In this document: positions 33,151 to 43,235 of the stretch, piece after piece | How the letters are laid out: each line of letters starts with the position of its first letter | How positions within the stretch are numbered: position 1 is the stretch's first letter | DNA from: Zoroaster sp. YZ-2022 | Lineage: Eukaryota > Echinodermata > Asteroidea > Forcipulatida > Zoroasteridae | Direction: 5' to 3' | NCBI GenBank assembly: GCA_029582265.1 | Contig: CM055816.1 | Span: 30,548,366-30,612,365 of the forward strand | DNA length: 64,000 nt | Position numbers and translations under genes: made by a program | Notes under the pieces: model-generated | What the model was told of the DNA's origin: nothing | The model's input: the letters and a program-made list of their open reading frames with translations, nothing else | Database searches by the model: none

Positions 33151-36100
33151 TATCAGGCCGGCACTGGGCCACTACAGGCTATATATGTCATGGGCGGATC
33201 CAGAACATTTTTTGTTGGGGGGCGGAGAATCAAAAACAATTATTTTTCAGTACTACAAAAATTAAAATGAAATAATCAAAGGGAGAGAAAAACAAAGCAC
33301 ACTGTGGGAATGGGAGTGCGTTCTCCCCTCCCCTCCCCTCTCTCTCTCTCTCTTTCTCTCCCTTAAAAAAAAAACGATTTTAGGGGGGAGGGACTACAGC
33401 CCCATTAGCCCCCCCCCCGCCGGATCCGCCAATGTATGTACCCTGTTGCCATAATGGTTTGCCGCTATCAAGCCGGCACTGGGCCAGTACAGGCAGTGTA
33501 CCGTGTTGCCGTTATGGTTTTCCGCAATCAACCCGGCACTGGGCCAGTACAGGCTGTGTACCGTCTTGCCATAATGGTTTGACGCAATCAGCCCGACACT
33601 GGGCCAGTACAGGCTGTGTACCGTCTTGCCGTAATGGTTTGCCACAATCAACCCGGCACTGGGCCAGTACAGGCAGTGTACCGTGTTGCCATTATGGTTT
33701 GCCACAATCAGCCCGGCACTGGGCCAGTTCAGGCAGTGTACTGTCTTGCCATAATGGTTTGACGCAATCAGCCCGGCACTGGGCCAGTACAGGCTGTGTA
33801 CCGTCTTGCCGTAATGGTTTGCCGCAATCAGCCCGGCACTGGGCCAGTTCAGGCAGTGTACCGTCTTGCCATAATGGTTTGCCGCAATCAACCCGGCACT
33901 GGGCCAGTTCAGGCAGTGTACCGTCTTGCCGTTATGGTTTGCCGCAATCAACCCGGCACTGGGCCAGTACAGGCAGTGTACTGTCTTGCCATAATGGTTT
34001 GCCGCAATCAACCCGGCACTGGGCCAGTACAGGCAGTGTACTGTCTTGCCACAATGGTTTGCCACAATCAGCCAGGCACTGGGCCAGTACAGGCAGTGTA
34101 CCGTCTTGCCATAATGGTTTGCTGCAATCAACCCAGCACTGGGCCAGTACAGGCTGTGTACCGTCTTGCCATAATGGTTTGCTGCAATCAGCCCGGCACT
34201 GGGCCAGTACAGGCTGTGTACCGTCTTGCCGTAATGGTTTGCCGCAATCAGCCCGGCACTGGGCCAGTACAGGCAGTGTACCGTCTTGCCGTAATGGTTT
34301 GACGCAATCAGCCCGGCACTGGGCCAGTACAGGCAGTGTACCGTGTTGCCATTATGGTTTGCCGCAATCAACCCGGCACTGGGCCAGTTCAGGCAGTGTA
34401 CCGTCTTGCCATAATGGTTTGCTGCAATCAGCCCGGCACTGGGCCAGTACAGGCTGTGTACCGTCTTGCCGTTATGGTTTGCCGCAATCAACCCGGCACT
34501 GGGCCAGTACAGGCAGTGTACCGTCTTGCCATAATGGTTTGCCGCAATCAACCCGGCACTGGGCCAGTACAGGCAGTGTACCGTCTTGCCGTTATGGTTT
34601 GCTGCAATCAGCCCGGCACTGGGCCAGTACAGGCAGTGTACCGTCTTGCCGTTTTGGTTTGCCGCAATCAGCCCGGCACTGGGCCAGTTCAGGCAGTGTA
34701 CTGTCTTGCCATAATGGTTTGCCACAATCAACCCGGCACTGGGCCAGTACAGGCAGTGTACCGTGTTGCCATTATGGTTTGCCACAATCAGCCCGGCACT
34801 GGGCCAGTACAGGCAGTGTACCGTCTTACCATAATGGTTTGCCGCAATCAACCCGGCACTGGGCCAGTTCAGGCAGTGTACCGTCTTGCCGTTATGGTTT
34901 GCTGCAATCAGCCCGGCACTGGGCCAGTACAGGCTGTGTACCGTCTTGCCGTTATGGTTTGCCGCAATCAACCCGGCACTGGGCCAGTACAGGCAGTGTA
35001 CTGTCTTGCCATAATGGTTTGCCGCAATCAACCCGGCACTGGGCCAGTTCAGGCAGTGTACCGTCTTGCCACAATGGTTTGCCACAATCAGCCAGGCACT
35101 GGGCCAGTACAGGCAGTGTACCGTCTTACCATAACGGTTTGCCGCAATCAACCCGGCACTGGGCCAGTACAGGGCTAGTGGACTGTCTTGCCGTAATGGT
35201 TTGACGCAATCAGCCCGGCACTGGGCCAGTACAGGCAGTGTACCGTCTTGCCGTAATGGTTTGCCGCAATCAGCCCGGCACTGGGCCAGTTCAGGCAGTG
35301 TACCGTCTTGCCATAATGGTTTGCCACAATCAACCCGGCACTGGGCCAGTACAGGCAGTGTACCGTCTTGCCATTATGGTTTGCCACAATCAGCCCGGCA
35401 CTGGGCCAGTTCAGGCAGTGTACCGTCTTGCCATAATGGTTTGCCGCAATCAGCCCGGCACTGGGCCAGTACAGGCAGTGTACCGTCTTGCCGTTATGGT
35501 TTGCCGCAATCAGCCCGGCACTGGGCCAGTACAGGCAGTGTACCGTCTTGCCGTAATGGTTTGCCGCAATCAACCCGGCACTGGGCCAGTTCAGGCAGTG
35601 TACTGTCTTGCCACAATGGTTTGCCACAATCAGCCCGGCACTGGGCCAGTACAGGCAGTGTACCGTCTTGCCATAATGGTTTGCCGCAATCAACCCGGCA
35701 CTGGGCCAGTACAGGCAGTGTACCGTCTTGCCGTAATGGTTTGCCGCAATCAGCCCGGCACTGGGCCAGTACAGGCAGTGTACCGTCTTGCCGTAATGGT
35801 TTGCCGCAATCAGCCCGGCACTGGGCCAGTTCAGGCAGTGTACCGTCTTGCCATAATGGTTTGCCGCAATCAACCCGGCACTGGGCCAGTACAGGCAGTG
35901 TACCGTCTTGCCGTAATGGTTTGCCGCAATCAGCCCGGCACTGGGCCAGTTCAGGCAGTGTACCGTCTTGCCATAATGGTTTGCCACAATCAGCCCGGCA
36001 CTGGGCCAGTACAGGCTGTGTACCGTCTTGCCGTAATGGTTTGCCGCAATCAGCCCGGCACTGGGCCAGTTCAGGCAGTGTACCGTCTTGCCGTAATGGT

Positions 36101-37302
36101 TTGCCGCAATCAACCCGGCACTGGGCCAGTACAGGCTGTGTACCGTCTTGCCGTAATGGTTTGCCGCAATCAGCCCGGCACTGGGCCAGTACAGGCAGTG
36201 TACCGTCTTGCCGTAATGGTTTGCCGCAATCAGCCCGGCACTGGGCCAGTACAGGCAGTGTACCGTCTTGCCGTAATGGTTTGCCGCAATCAGCCCGGCA
36301 CTGGGCCAGTACAGGCAGTGTACCGTCTTGCCGTAATGGTTTGCCGCAATCAGCCCGGCACTGGGCCAGTACAGGCAGTGTACCGTCTTGCCGTAATGGT
36401 TTGCCGCAATCAGCCCGGCACTGGGCCAGTACAGGCAGTGTACCGTCTTGCCGTTATGGTTTGCCGCAATCAACCCGGCACTGGGCCAGTACAGGCTGTG
36501 TACCGTCTTGCCGTTATGGTTTGCCGCAATCAACCCGGCACTGGGCCAGTTCAGGCAGTGTACCGTCTTGCCGTAATGGTTTGCCGCAATCAGCCCGGCA
36601 CTGGGCCAGTACAGGCAGTGTACCGTCTTGCCGTAATGGTTTGCCGCAATCAGCCCGGCACTGGGCCAGTACAGGCAGTGTACCGTCTTGCCGTAATGGT
36701 TTGCCGCAATCAGCCCGGCACTGGGCCAGTACAGGCAGTGTACCGTCTTGCCGTTATGGTTTGCCGCAATCAACCCGGCACTGGGCCAGTACAGGCAGTG
36801 TACCGTCTTGCCGTTATGGTTTGCCGCAATCAACCCGACACTGGGCCAGTTCAGGCAGTGTACCGTCTTGCCGTAATGGTTTGCCGCAATCAACCCGGCA
36901 CTGCGCCAGTACAGGCAGTGTACCGTCTTGCCGTAATGGTTTGCCGCAATCAACCCGGCACTGGGCCAGTTCAGGCAGTGTACCGTCTTGCCGTAATGGT
37001 TTGCCGCAATCAACCCGGCACTGCGCCAGTACAGGCAGTGTACCGTCTTGCCGTTATGGTTTGCCGCAATCAACCCGGCACTGGGCCAGTACAGGCAGTG
37101 TACCGTCTTGCCGTAATGGTTTGCCGGTACTATTCCAGAACTGGCCCGGTTCTGGATCTGTACCGTTGATACCGTACAGTTTTGCCGCTATGAAGCCGGC
37201 ACTGGCCCAGTGCCGGATATCTACCGTCAAAACTGTACGGTACTGCCGGAACAAAACCAGAACAAGCCAGCACTGGCCCAGTACCGTCATGTTTGCTGGG
37301 TA
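33151..37302. repeat. 60-bp satellite array (~62 units) with an ACCCAGCAAACA terminus
   Basis: The unit reads GGCACTGGGCCAGTACAGGC, AGTGTACCGTCTTGCCGTAA and TGGTTTGCCGCAATCAACCC with a few variable positions. It is strictly 60 bp except one 62-bp unit at about 35161. The first part-unit at 33151 is interrupted by a MITE. The last full unit ends near 37125, followed by a variant tail that closes with TGTTTGCTGGGTA (37290-37302), inverse to the start of the array at 11642. Units vary more before about 35,600 than after 36,100. Because 60 is a multiple of three, frames of 585-700 codons stay open on both strands. They have shared composition but no domains and are not genes. Confidence 0.95.
33189..33434. 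mobile_element. GGCGGATCC MITE inside the first satellite unit
   Basis: The termini are CATGGGCGGATCCAG and CCGGATCCGCCAATG. TATGT is present on both sides (33184-33188 and 33435-33439), giving a 5-bp target-site duplication. Removing it restores a plausible satellite unit. The interior has G-runs, AATAATCAAAGGGAGAG and a CT-rich tract (about 33320-33365). It is the inverse of the copy at 39836-40080. Confidence 0.9.
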
Positions 37303-37384
37303 GGTACATGTATCTCGGTACAAAAAAAAAAATTCCCCTATGCTATCATTGTATATTGTTTGTATTCATGTTTTTTCTTTGTTT

Positions 37385-37455
37385 CCGCGACTTGAGCGCC
37401 CAGCAGGGTGGATATGTGCGTGCTAAAAATCTTTATTATTATTATTATTATTATT
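37385..37455 (+). mobile_element. SINE tail fragment
   Basis: GACTTGAGCGCCCAGCAGGG, TGGATATGTGCGTGCTAAAA and an ATT microsatellite resemble the 3' tails of the tRNA-SINEs in the window. The head is missing. Confidence 0.55.
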
Positions 37456-37617
37456 ACTATTATCACCGTGATTGTACAAACTATACTATTTCTATGACAG
37501 TAACCAGTGGGTTAATATTTCATGTTTAAGATGATAACAAGTCCCAGACATGTCAAATACAATGTTCCCAAGTTAACTCCCATGGAAATTTCTTGCAGTA
37601 ATACTTGTGGGTGCATG

Positions 37618-37978
37618 GTGAATAATATTTAGGTAAAACTTGTAGCTTTGCATGGTGAGGATGATAAGTAAGACTAATTGCGGTGACACCATGTAGAATC
37701 TCAATTGAGTAGTAATTAGTTCTGAAAAGAACTGGGGGTACAACTCGACGTTTCGATCAGTATGCTCTGATCGTCCTCAGGAGAATGCCGGACTCTGGAA
37801 AAGACTAATTGCGGTGACACCATGTGGAATCTCAATTGAGTAGTAATTAGTTCTGAAAAGAACTGGGGGTACAACTCGACGTTTCGATCAGTATGCTCTG
37901 ATCGTCCTCAGGAGAATGCCGGACTCTGGAAAAGACTAATTAGTCTTTTCCAGAGTCCGGCATTCTCCTGAGGACTGT
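37618..37978 (-). mobile_element. Hammerhead-like (Penelope-type LTR) repeat, tandem plus inverted
   Basis: The leader CTTGTAGCTTTGCATGGTGA is followed by two direct copies (offset 131 bp) of AAGACTAATTGCGGTGACAC...CTCAATTGAGTAGTAATTAG, the hairpin AGTTCTGAAAAGAACT, CAACTCGACGTTTCGATCAG and ATCGTCCTCAGGAGAATGCC. An inverted third end (GACTAATTAGTCTTTTCCAG) closes it. On the minus strand CTGAGGA (37911-37905), one C, a 6-bp stem GATCAG/CTGATC and GAAA (37885-37882) line up like a hammerhead ribozyme core. Tandem or inverted LTR-like repeats with hammerheads are known for Penelope-like elements. No RT is present here. Confidence 0.6.
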
Positions 37979-38125
37979 CTTAGTGGGAATTACCCTTAGT
38001 GGCTAACGGTCAACATTCATAGGCCTACGTCTAGGAAAGGCCTAGGTTAAGCCTTAACAACATTTTACCCCTTTTTTTGACCGATTTCCTTTAAATAAAC
38101 ACGTAACAAGTACATAGTAACATAC

Positions 38126-38188
38126 CCCGTTCTCTTCAAACTCCTGTATCAGCTGTTCCAGACCCAACTGGCGTAAAATAACATCCAT
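38126..38188 (-). CDS. Possible first coding exon of a SAM-like domain protein
   Basis: On the minus strand an ATG (38188-38186) begins MDVILRQLGLEQLIQEFEEN followed by G and a GT donor (GGG|GTATGT, exon end 38126), phase 0. The pattern hxxhLxxLGLxxhIxxFxENG is how many SAM domains begin, with a break just after the ENG in several genes. Later exons would lie at lower coordinates, making the 60-bp satellite intronic, but none was identified. The call rests on 21 codons and a donor, so it is tentative. Confidence 0.4.
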
Positions 38189-38326
38189 CTTTTACTTTGT
38201 CTTTGAGACTTATTCGTCGTCGCGGGGAAAAAGGTGAGAGTACCTCTGAAGTCAAGACATGCAGCGCCACCTATTGGCAAGCACTGGATAATTCAGTCAA
38301 ACTGGTGGTACGGGGCGACAATGCGA

Positions 38327-38570
38327 CGGCACGACGCGACTATGCGACGGCAAGACGCGACAATGCGACGGCACGACGCGACTATGCGACGGCACGACGC
38401 GACTATGCGACGGCCCTATACAAGCAGTACAAAACTATGCGACGGCACGACGCGACGGCACGACGCGACAATGCGACGGCACGACGCAACAATGCGACGG
38501 CACGACGCGACTATGCGACGGCACGACGCGACAATGCGACGGCACGACGCGACTATGCGCCGTTGACGGC
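38327..38570. repeat. GC-rich 21-bp minisatellite
   Basis: The unit GCGACGGCACGACGCGACWAT repeats about ten times with one interruption (38418-38440). It is CpG-dense in an AT-rich region. The 21-bp period keeps two plus frames open (ARRDYAT and MRRHDAT heptads); these are treated as by-products. Confidence 0.85.
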
Positions 38571-39835
38571 GCAAACGGCTAGGGACCAAACCATTCACGC
38601 CATACATGCGCCGTTTAAATGGCAGTAATGGAATTCCATACCCTACGGTCCGTAAAAGATAGGGATACGCCCTAAGGCCACCCTGAGGCCCCCGCAAATC
38701 CTCTGCGGCCGCCGCAGGTATCTCTCCATTTTGGGGGTCTACGGCTGCCGTATCCTAGCCGTAGGGGAAATGTGACTGGGGCATTAGTAACCATTCTAGA
38801 TTATATGTGTGGTACATAATAACATACACAGTCTGGCAACCACCATTATGTATGTCTCTACAGTGCATATGGAGTCAGGGAACCTTTATGTTAAACTGAC
38901 AACAGAGGGCGCCCTTCAAGCAAAACTTTCAGAGGGCATGTACAGGGGGTTAGAAATATCAAATTTTTATTTTAATGATTTATTCTTGTTTCTAATAGGC
39001 CTGTACATGTTTTGAGGGGGGGCAGAATATAAAAAAGTGAAATAATACCCCACTTAGAAACCAGAGACCTCTTTTGGCCTAAATGTACCTTTTTTTGCTT
39101 GTTTTGTTATTTTGTTACCTGGCCCAAATACAAATGGAGCTCCATTTGTGTTTATATACCCTCTCTTTGAGGGAAGGGAAGAATAGGGCCCACAAGGGGG
39201 AGGGGGTGGATAGTTTCTAATTTACACACACACATTTAACATCAATGAAGCATACCATTTTTATAATCAATATTCTCCGCACATACTCATTTACAAATAC
39301 TATTTTTTATGTCATTTTTCAGAAAATAACATTTCAATTTCGTTGCCATTAAAATATGACAACTTATATAAGAAACAAAAATTAAGACATCTTTGATTGA
39401 GAAGATTTTGAACAAACTACAGGGTGGTTCAAAAAAAAGTTAACCTAAGTTTAAGGTGATTGTTCACCCATCTCCTACAAATCCAGAGAATTTGTGTTTA
39501 CCTAGTGTTGATGAGTATCGTTTTTAGAAATAATCCTGAAAAAATGCTAGGTCTAGCTGAATTGGATCTCAAGATATGGCCCATTACAGATGGCATGTAC
39601 AAAACTGGCTTGTCCACGGGAGCTTCTTAACTTTAGTTTCTTGTCTTAACTGAACTGTAAAGAAGCTTAAATTATAATTTCTCCGAAAATTGTATTTTCT
39701 GTATCTGTTGTTTTATACTGCATTATATATTATTCACCAATGTGTACCATTGCATTGTTTGTTTTGAATTTAATTAAATAAACTTTGACACACAGTTATT
39801 AAAATAAAGACAATTTTGTGTTTTTCTGTTTTAGC
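38571..39835. other. No gene seen
   Basis: 38580-38780 is G+C-rich with short palindromes (CTACGGTCCGTA, GGCCGCCGCAGG, TACGGCTGCCGTA, CTAGCCGTAGGGG). The rest is AT-rich with no recognised frame. Confidence 0.4.
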
Positions 39836-40080
39836 CATTGGCGGATCCAGGGGGGGGGGGGCTAAGAGGGCTATAGCCCCCCTAATATTGTATTTTAAAA
39901 AATTAAAAAAATTAAAAAAAGAAGAACAGAATCAGATACAAACGGTAAGGTATTCCCCCTCATTTCCCCTCACTGTGCTTTGTTTTCCTCTCCCTTTGAT
40001 TATTTCATTGTAATTTTTGTAGTACTGAAAAATCGTTCTTGATTCTCAGCCCCCTAAAAAATATTCTGGATCCGCCCATG
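39836..40080. mobile_element. GGCGGATCC MITE, second copy
   Basis: The termini are CATTGGCGGATCCAG and CTGGATCCGCCCATG, with TTAGC on both sides (39831-39835 and 40081-40085). Its reverse complement aligns along its length with 33189-33434. Length is 245 against 246 bp. No coding capacity. Confidence 0.92.
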
Positions 40081-40295
40081 TTAGCAACCACCTCCTAATT
40101 GTTGGGAAATAAGCATAACGTTTCTCAGGATTTCGTAGTCAATGCATTGTACATTTGTAGGAACTTTTTATAGTTTTGTGCACATTCTATGGAAAGAAAG
40201 TATATTTAAAAAAAATATAGATTTTTGGTAAAATGCTGCATGCTTCACATTCAGCTCATTCACATGTTTTGATTTTATTCTATTCACTGCCAATT

Positions 40296-40395
40296 TAAAG
40301 GGGTAATATCGTCACGATCAGAGCAGACTTTCGACAGGGCATTGAATCGTTGTCCTAGATGAACTCGGTGACTGAAGGTAATACCCCATGAGCGT
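40296..40395. mobile_element. Half copy of the AAAGGGACAGTATCG MITE
   Basis: AAAGGGGTAATATCGTCACG, ATCAGAGCAGACTTTCGACA, GGGCATTGAATCG and CTCGGTGACTGAAGGTAATA match the right half of other copies in inverse. The other end is replaced by the tandem duplication that follows. Confidence 0.65.
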
Positions 40396-40540
40396 GCGCT
40401 GGCCTGGACAACAGTGTGTGATAAGATCATATTACCGTGGCTGCTGTGTGTTATTATCAAAGTGTGGCCTAGATAACAGTGTGCGATAAGATCATATTAC
40501 CGTGGCTGCTGTGTGTTATTATCAAAGTGCGGCCACTTGG
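40396..40540. repeat. ~66-bp tandem duplication
   Basis: GATAAGATCATATTACCGTG, GCTGCTGTGTGTTATTATCA and AAGTGTGGCC occur twice in a row (about 40402-40467 and 40468-40535). The unit derives from the MITE interior, which elsewhere reads GATAAGGTCATATTAC. Confidence 0.75.
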
Positions 40541-40557
40541 TCATTATTAAGGGAAAT

Positions 40558-40690
40558 AACAGTTTTTCGTGTGGTCTTTACCGCAGGTTAATGACCGGTT
40601 TTGGGCGTGATCACGGGTGATAAAGACGAGGTCCTTCACCACCCATGACCATGCACAAAACAGGTCATTAGCGGTGAAGACCAAGCGTCA
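40558..40690. repeat. Imperfect fold-back
   Basis: CTTTACCGCAGGTTAATGAC near 40577 pairs imperfectly with GTCATTAGCGGTGAAG near 40665. Inner GGGCGTGATCACGGGTG pairs loosely with CACCACCCATGACC. A MITE-like remnant of unknown class. Confidence 0.45.
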
Positions 40691-41100
40691 AACTTCCCGT
40701 ATCAATTTCGTTTTCAAAATGTTACAAATTTGTTGAAATTGTTGTTTGTTGAACGATTTTTGTTCAATAAAGCCAAATAGAAATGGGCAAAATCACGTTT
40801 TGGGGACACACGCAACACTTTCAAAGTACACCGTACATGCATCATGAGTCGGGCAATGATACCAAACACTCTTCGTCACTCTGATTGGTTCAAATCCACG
40901 TCCCGGGTTGCATAAAACAGCTGGCACATACCCGCTGCTCCAATTTTGATAACCGTTGTCTTTACCATCCGTTAATACACCGTCGTGGACGCGGTTCGTG
41001 TTTTGTCCAATCAGATTGTCTAAATTGGGCATTTATGATTTACGCATCAACCACGGTAATAATGATCTTATCGCCGCATTATTATTATTCCATAACATGT

Positions 41101-41285
41101 AAGACTAATTGCGGTGACACCATGTGAAATTCTCAATTGAGTAGTAATTAGTTTCGATCAGTATGCTCTGAAACATCGAGTTGTAACCTCCAGTTCTTTT
41201 TAGAACTAATTACTACTCAATTGAGAATTTCACATGGTGTCACCGCAATTAGTCTTACTTATCCTCTTCACCATGCAAAGCTACA
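41101..41285. mobile_element. Palindromic copy of the hammerhead-like repeat
   Basis: Left arm AAGACTAATTGCGGTGACAC...CTCAATTGAGTAGTAATTAG; the right arm is the exact inverse (CTAATTACTACTCAATTGAG...GTGTCACCGCAATTAGTCTT) and then TATCCTCTTCACCATGCAAA. The centre retains GATCAGTATGCTCTGA but the core is scrambled. Confidence 0.75.
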
Positions 41286-41543
41286 AGATATTCCATAATA
41301 TTATTATTGTTTTAATGCAAGACAAAATCCATTTACCAACTCGCAAACTTAATTGTTTTGCTTGTCGCACCCTGATGTCTAAAAGAGGGTGAGGCTGTGT
41401 GAGTCCTGTTGCTCCTCCATGCTGGCCAAATCCTGGATCCCGGTGCCACTGCTTACTGTCCCTTCCCCATCCTCCCAAGTAGCGATCGAGGCCCCATGGT
41501 GTGCCACCTAACAATACCATTTTTTAAATTAAATAATTGTATT

Positions 41544-41759
41544 AAAGGGACAGTTTCGTCACGATCAACAGGGCATGGAATCCAAATGCTAGTTTTAGAT
41601 TAACTCGGTGACTGAAAATAATACCCCACATGATAAGGTTATATATTACCGCTGCTGCTGCATATATGAGCAAGTAAGTTTCAATCACTGTCATTTTAAA
41701 TCTGAAACTATCGATTTCACGACCCGTCGAAAGTCTGCTCTGATCGTGACTGCCCCTTT
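41544..41759. mobile_element. AAAGGGACAGTATCG MITE, copy 2 with 9-bp flanking repeats
   Basis: AAAGGGACAGTTTCGTCACG to TGATCGTGACTGCCCCTTT. AATTGTATT lies on both sides (41535-41543 and 41760-41768). A 9-bp duplication would fit Mutator-like elements, but other copies do not show one, so the class is uncertain. Confidence 0.8.
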
Positions 41760-42092
41760 AATTGTATTAACTTTTTTACGACAAAATTAATTCAGAAGCA
41801 AAGCCTTTCTGTATAATAATAATTTCTGGCTGTGGAGGATTTCTTTTTCAGTACAACATTCATTTTTTTAGAATGCATAATATAGGTGGCAATTCTTTAC
41901 TGCAGAAACAAAATCGCCCTACAACTTAACCTCTATCAGCGCCCTCATTAGTTTGCGAGCGCGTTATTCTTTGATCCTTGTGTTTTTGCAAATGTGTCAA
42001 CAACAATGCTGGATAAATCAGCCAACAAGGTTAGGAAACTGGATAGTTTTTCGGGCAAGTTCTATGCTTATTTAAGAGTTTGATTTTAAGGA

Positions 42093-42400
42093 AAGAATGT
42101 TGTATCCAACTGCCACTTTTTAAGGTTTTTTTAAATTGTTTTGCAAACACTAACCAGTTAAAAATTATTCTGTCGATTTTTTGGGGTAGGGCCTAACGTT
42201 ATCGAAAACGAAAACTACATTTTAATACAGTCATATCGCTCCATTTTTGTACATGTAGGGCAGGGCCAAGGACAGGGGTAGAATGTCGTATCCGACCGCC
42301 ACTTTTTTTCATTCAATAGCCTATCTACCCAGTAAGGTGGAGAATATGTGGATGATGATGGACATATATAAACCTACTTCAAATTATTCCAGGATATTTA
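42093..42400. repeat. Two half copies of the GAATGTCGTATC fold-back family
   Basis: GAATGTTGTATCCAACTGCC (42096) and GAATGTCGTATCCGACCGCC (about 42281) are in direct orientation. Stretches such as AACCAGTTAAAA and TTCAAATTATTCCAGGATAT match parts of the intact copy at 57304-57636. Confidence 0.6.
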
Positions 42401-42487
42401 TTTCATGAAAAATCGGGCATTTTTGCTCTGATCTTGTCAACTCCCCCTTTAGTGACCAACACGGTCATTATATCGAATACCGGTCAT

Positions 42488-43235
42488 CTCGGCCCATCGC
42501 CAACTCGGACCACCAGCTCGGCCCATTTCCACTACCAACTCGGACCATGTGCTTTAAAGTCATTCTTTAAAATAATGAAAATACATGTATATAAAAGGCA
42601 TTATTTAAGCCGAAATCAATTTATTTTCAGTTATTTTAAAAAAATTTGTATGTTAAAACAGTATTACACGTGTTACGCTCACTAAAATTCGTAAACCTGG
42701 GAGGTACGGAAGGGCGAGTAATTTACGGGTTATTTACACAGAGCCGTGTACCGAATGTCGGAAAGCAGAATTGTGTACACGGAATTTCCGTGATTGATGT
42801 AATTGATGCGATTTATGAACAAATTGTTTTTATAGTCTTCTCAGGCGCAAGATAATAAAAACTGACGAAGTGTTTTAATAATATAAATTTGGTTGATTGA
42901 AAAAATATTTAAATGTGAGATTTTATTGGTCAATGTTTTTATCTCAACGTGTCATTTTGCTTTAATTGTATGGCTTTAAAATAAACCCTGCCTGCAAATC
43001 TGAGGCAGATTTAATGTTTTACCACGCTAATTAGCACTTCATCACCAAGTACTACACTCTGATGTCTTGACAGGTGAATCCTAGTATGATCACAGGATGC
43101 ACCGCGCTAATTAGCCGAGCTGGTAAGGGAGATGGGGCCGAGCTGGTAAGCTCTTGGTCCGAGTTGGTAAGCACTTGGTCCGAGTTGGTAGTGGAAATGG
43201 GCCGAGCTGGTGGTCCGAGTTGGCGATGGGCCGAG
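42488..43235. repeat. Fold-back with minisatellite arms (CCGAGTTGGT)
   Basis: A 60-bp arm, CTCGGCCCATCGCCAACTCG...ACTACCAACTCGGACCA (42488-42547), recurs as a near-perfect inverse at 43176-43235. The arms are made of ~15-bp CCGAGYTGG units, and the right side has extra units (43110-43175). The ~630-bp centre (42548-43110) has no recognised frame. Confidence 0.8.

Noticed and set aside
33151..37125. CRISPR-like appearance of regular repeats
   Set aside because: The 60-bp units are contiguous and vary at scattered positions; there are no distinct spacers, and the DNA is eukaryotic.
33394..37303. Very long open frames (585-700 codons) on both strands
   Set aside because: They are produced by a 60-bp tandem repeat without stops; several frames on opposite strands are open at once and none contains a known domain.
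38197..38628. 143-codon frame rich in ARRDYAT heptads
   Set aside because: Created by the 21-bp minisatellite; an alternative MRRHDAT frame is equally open.
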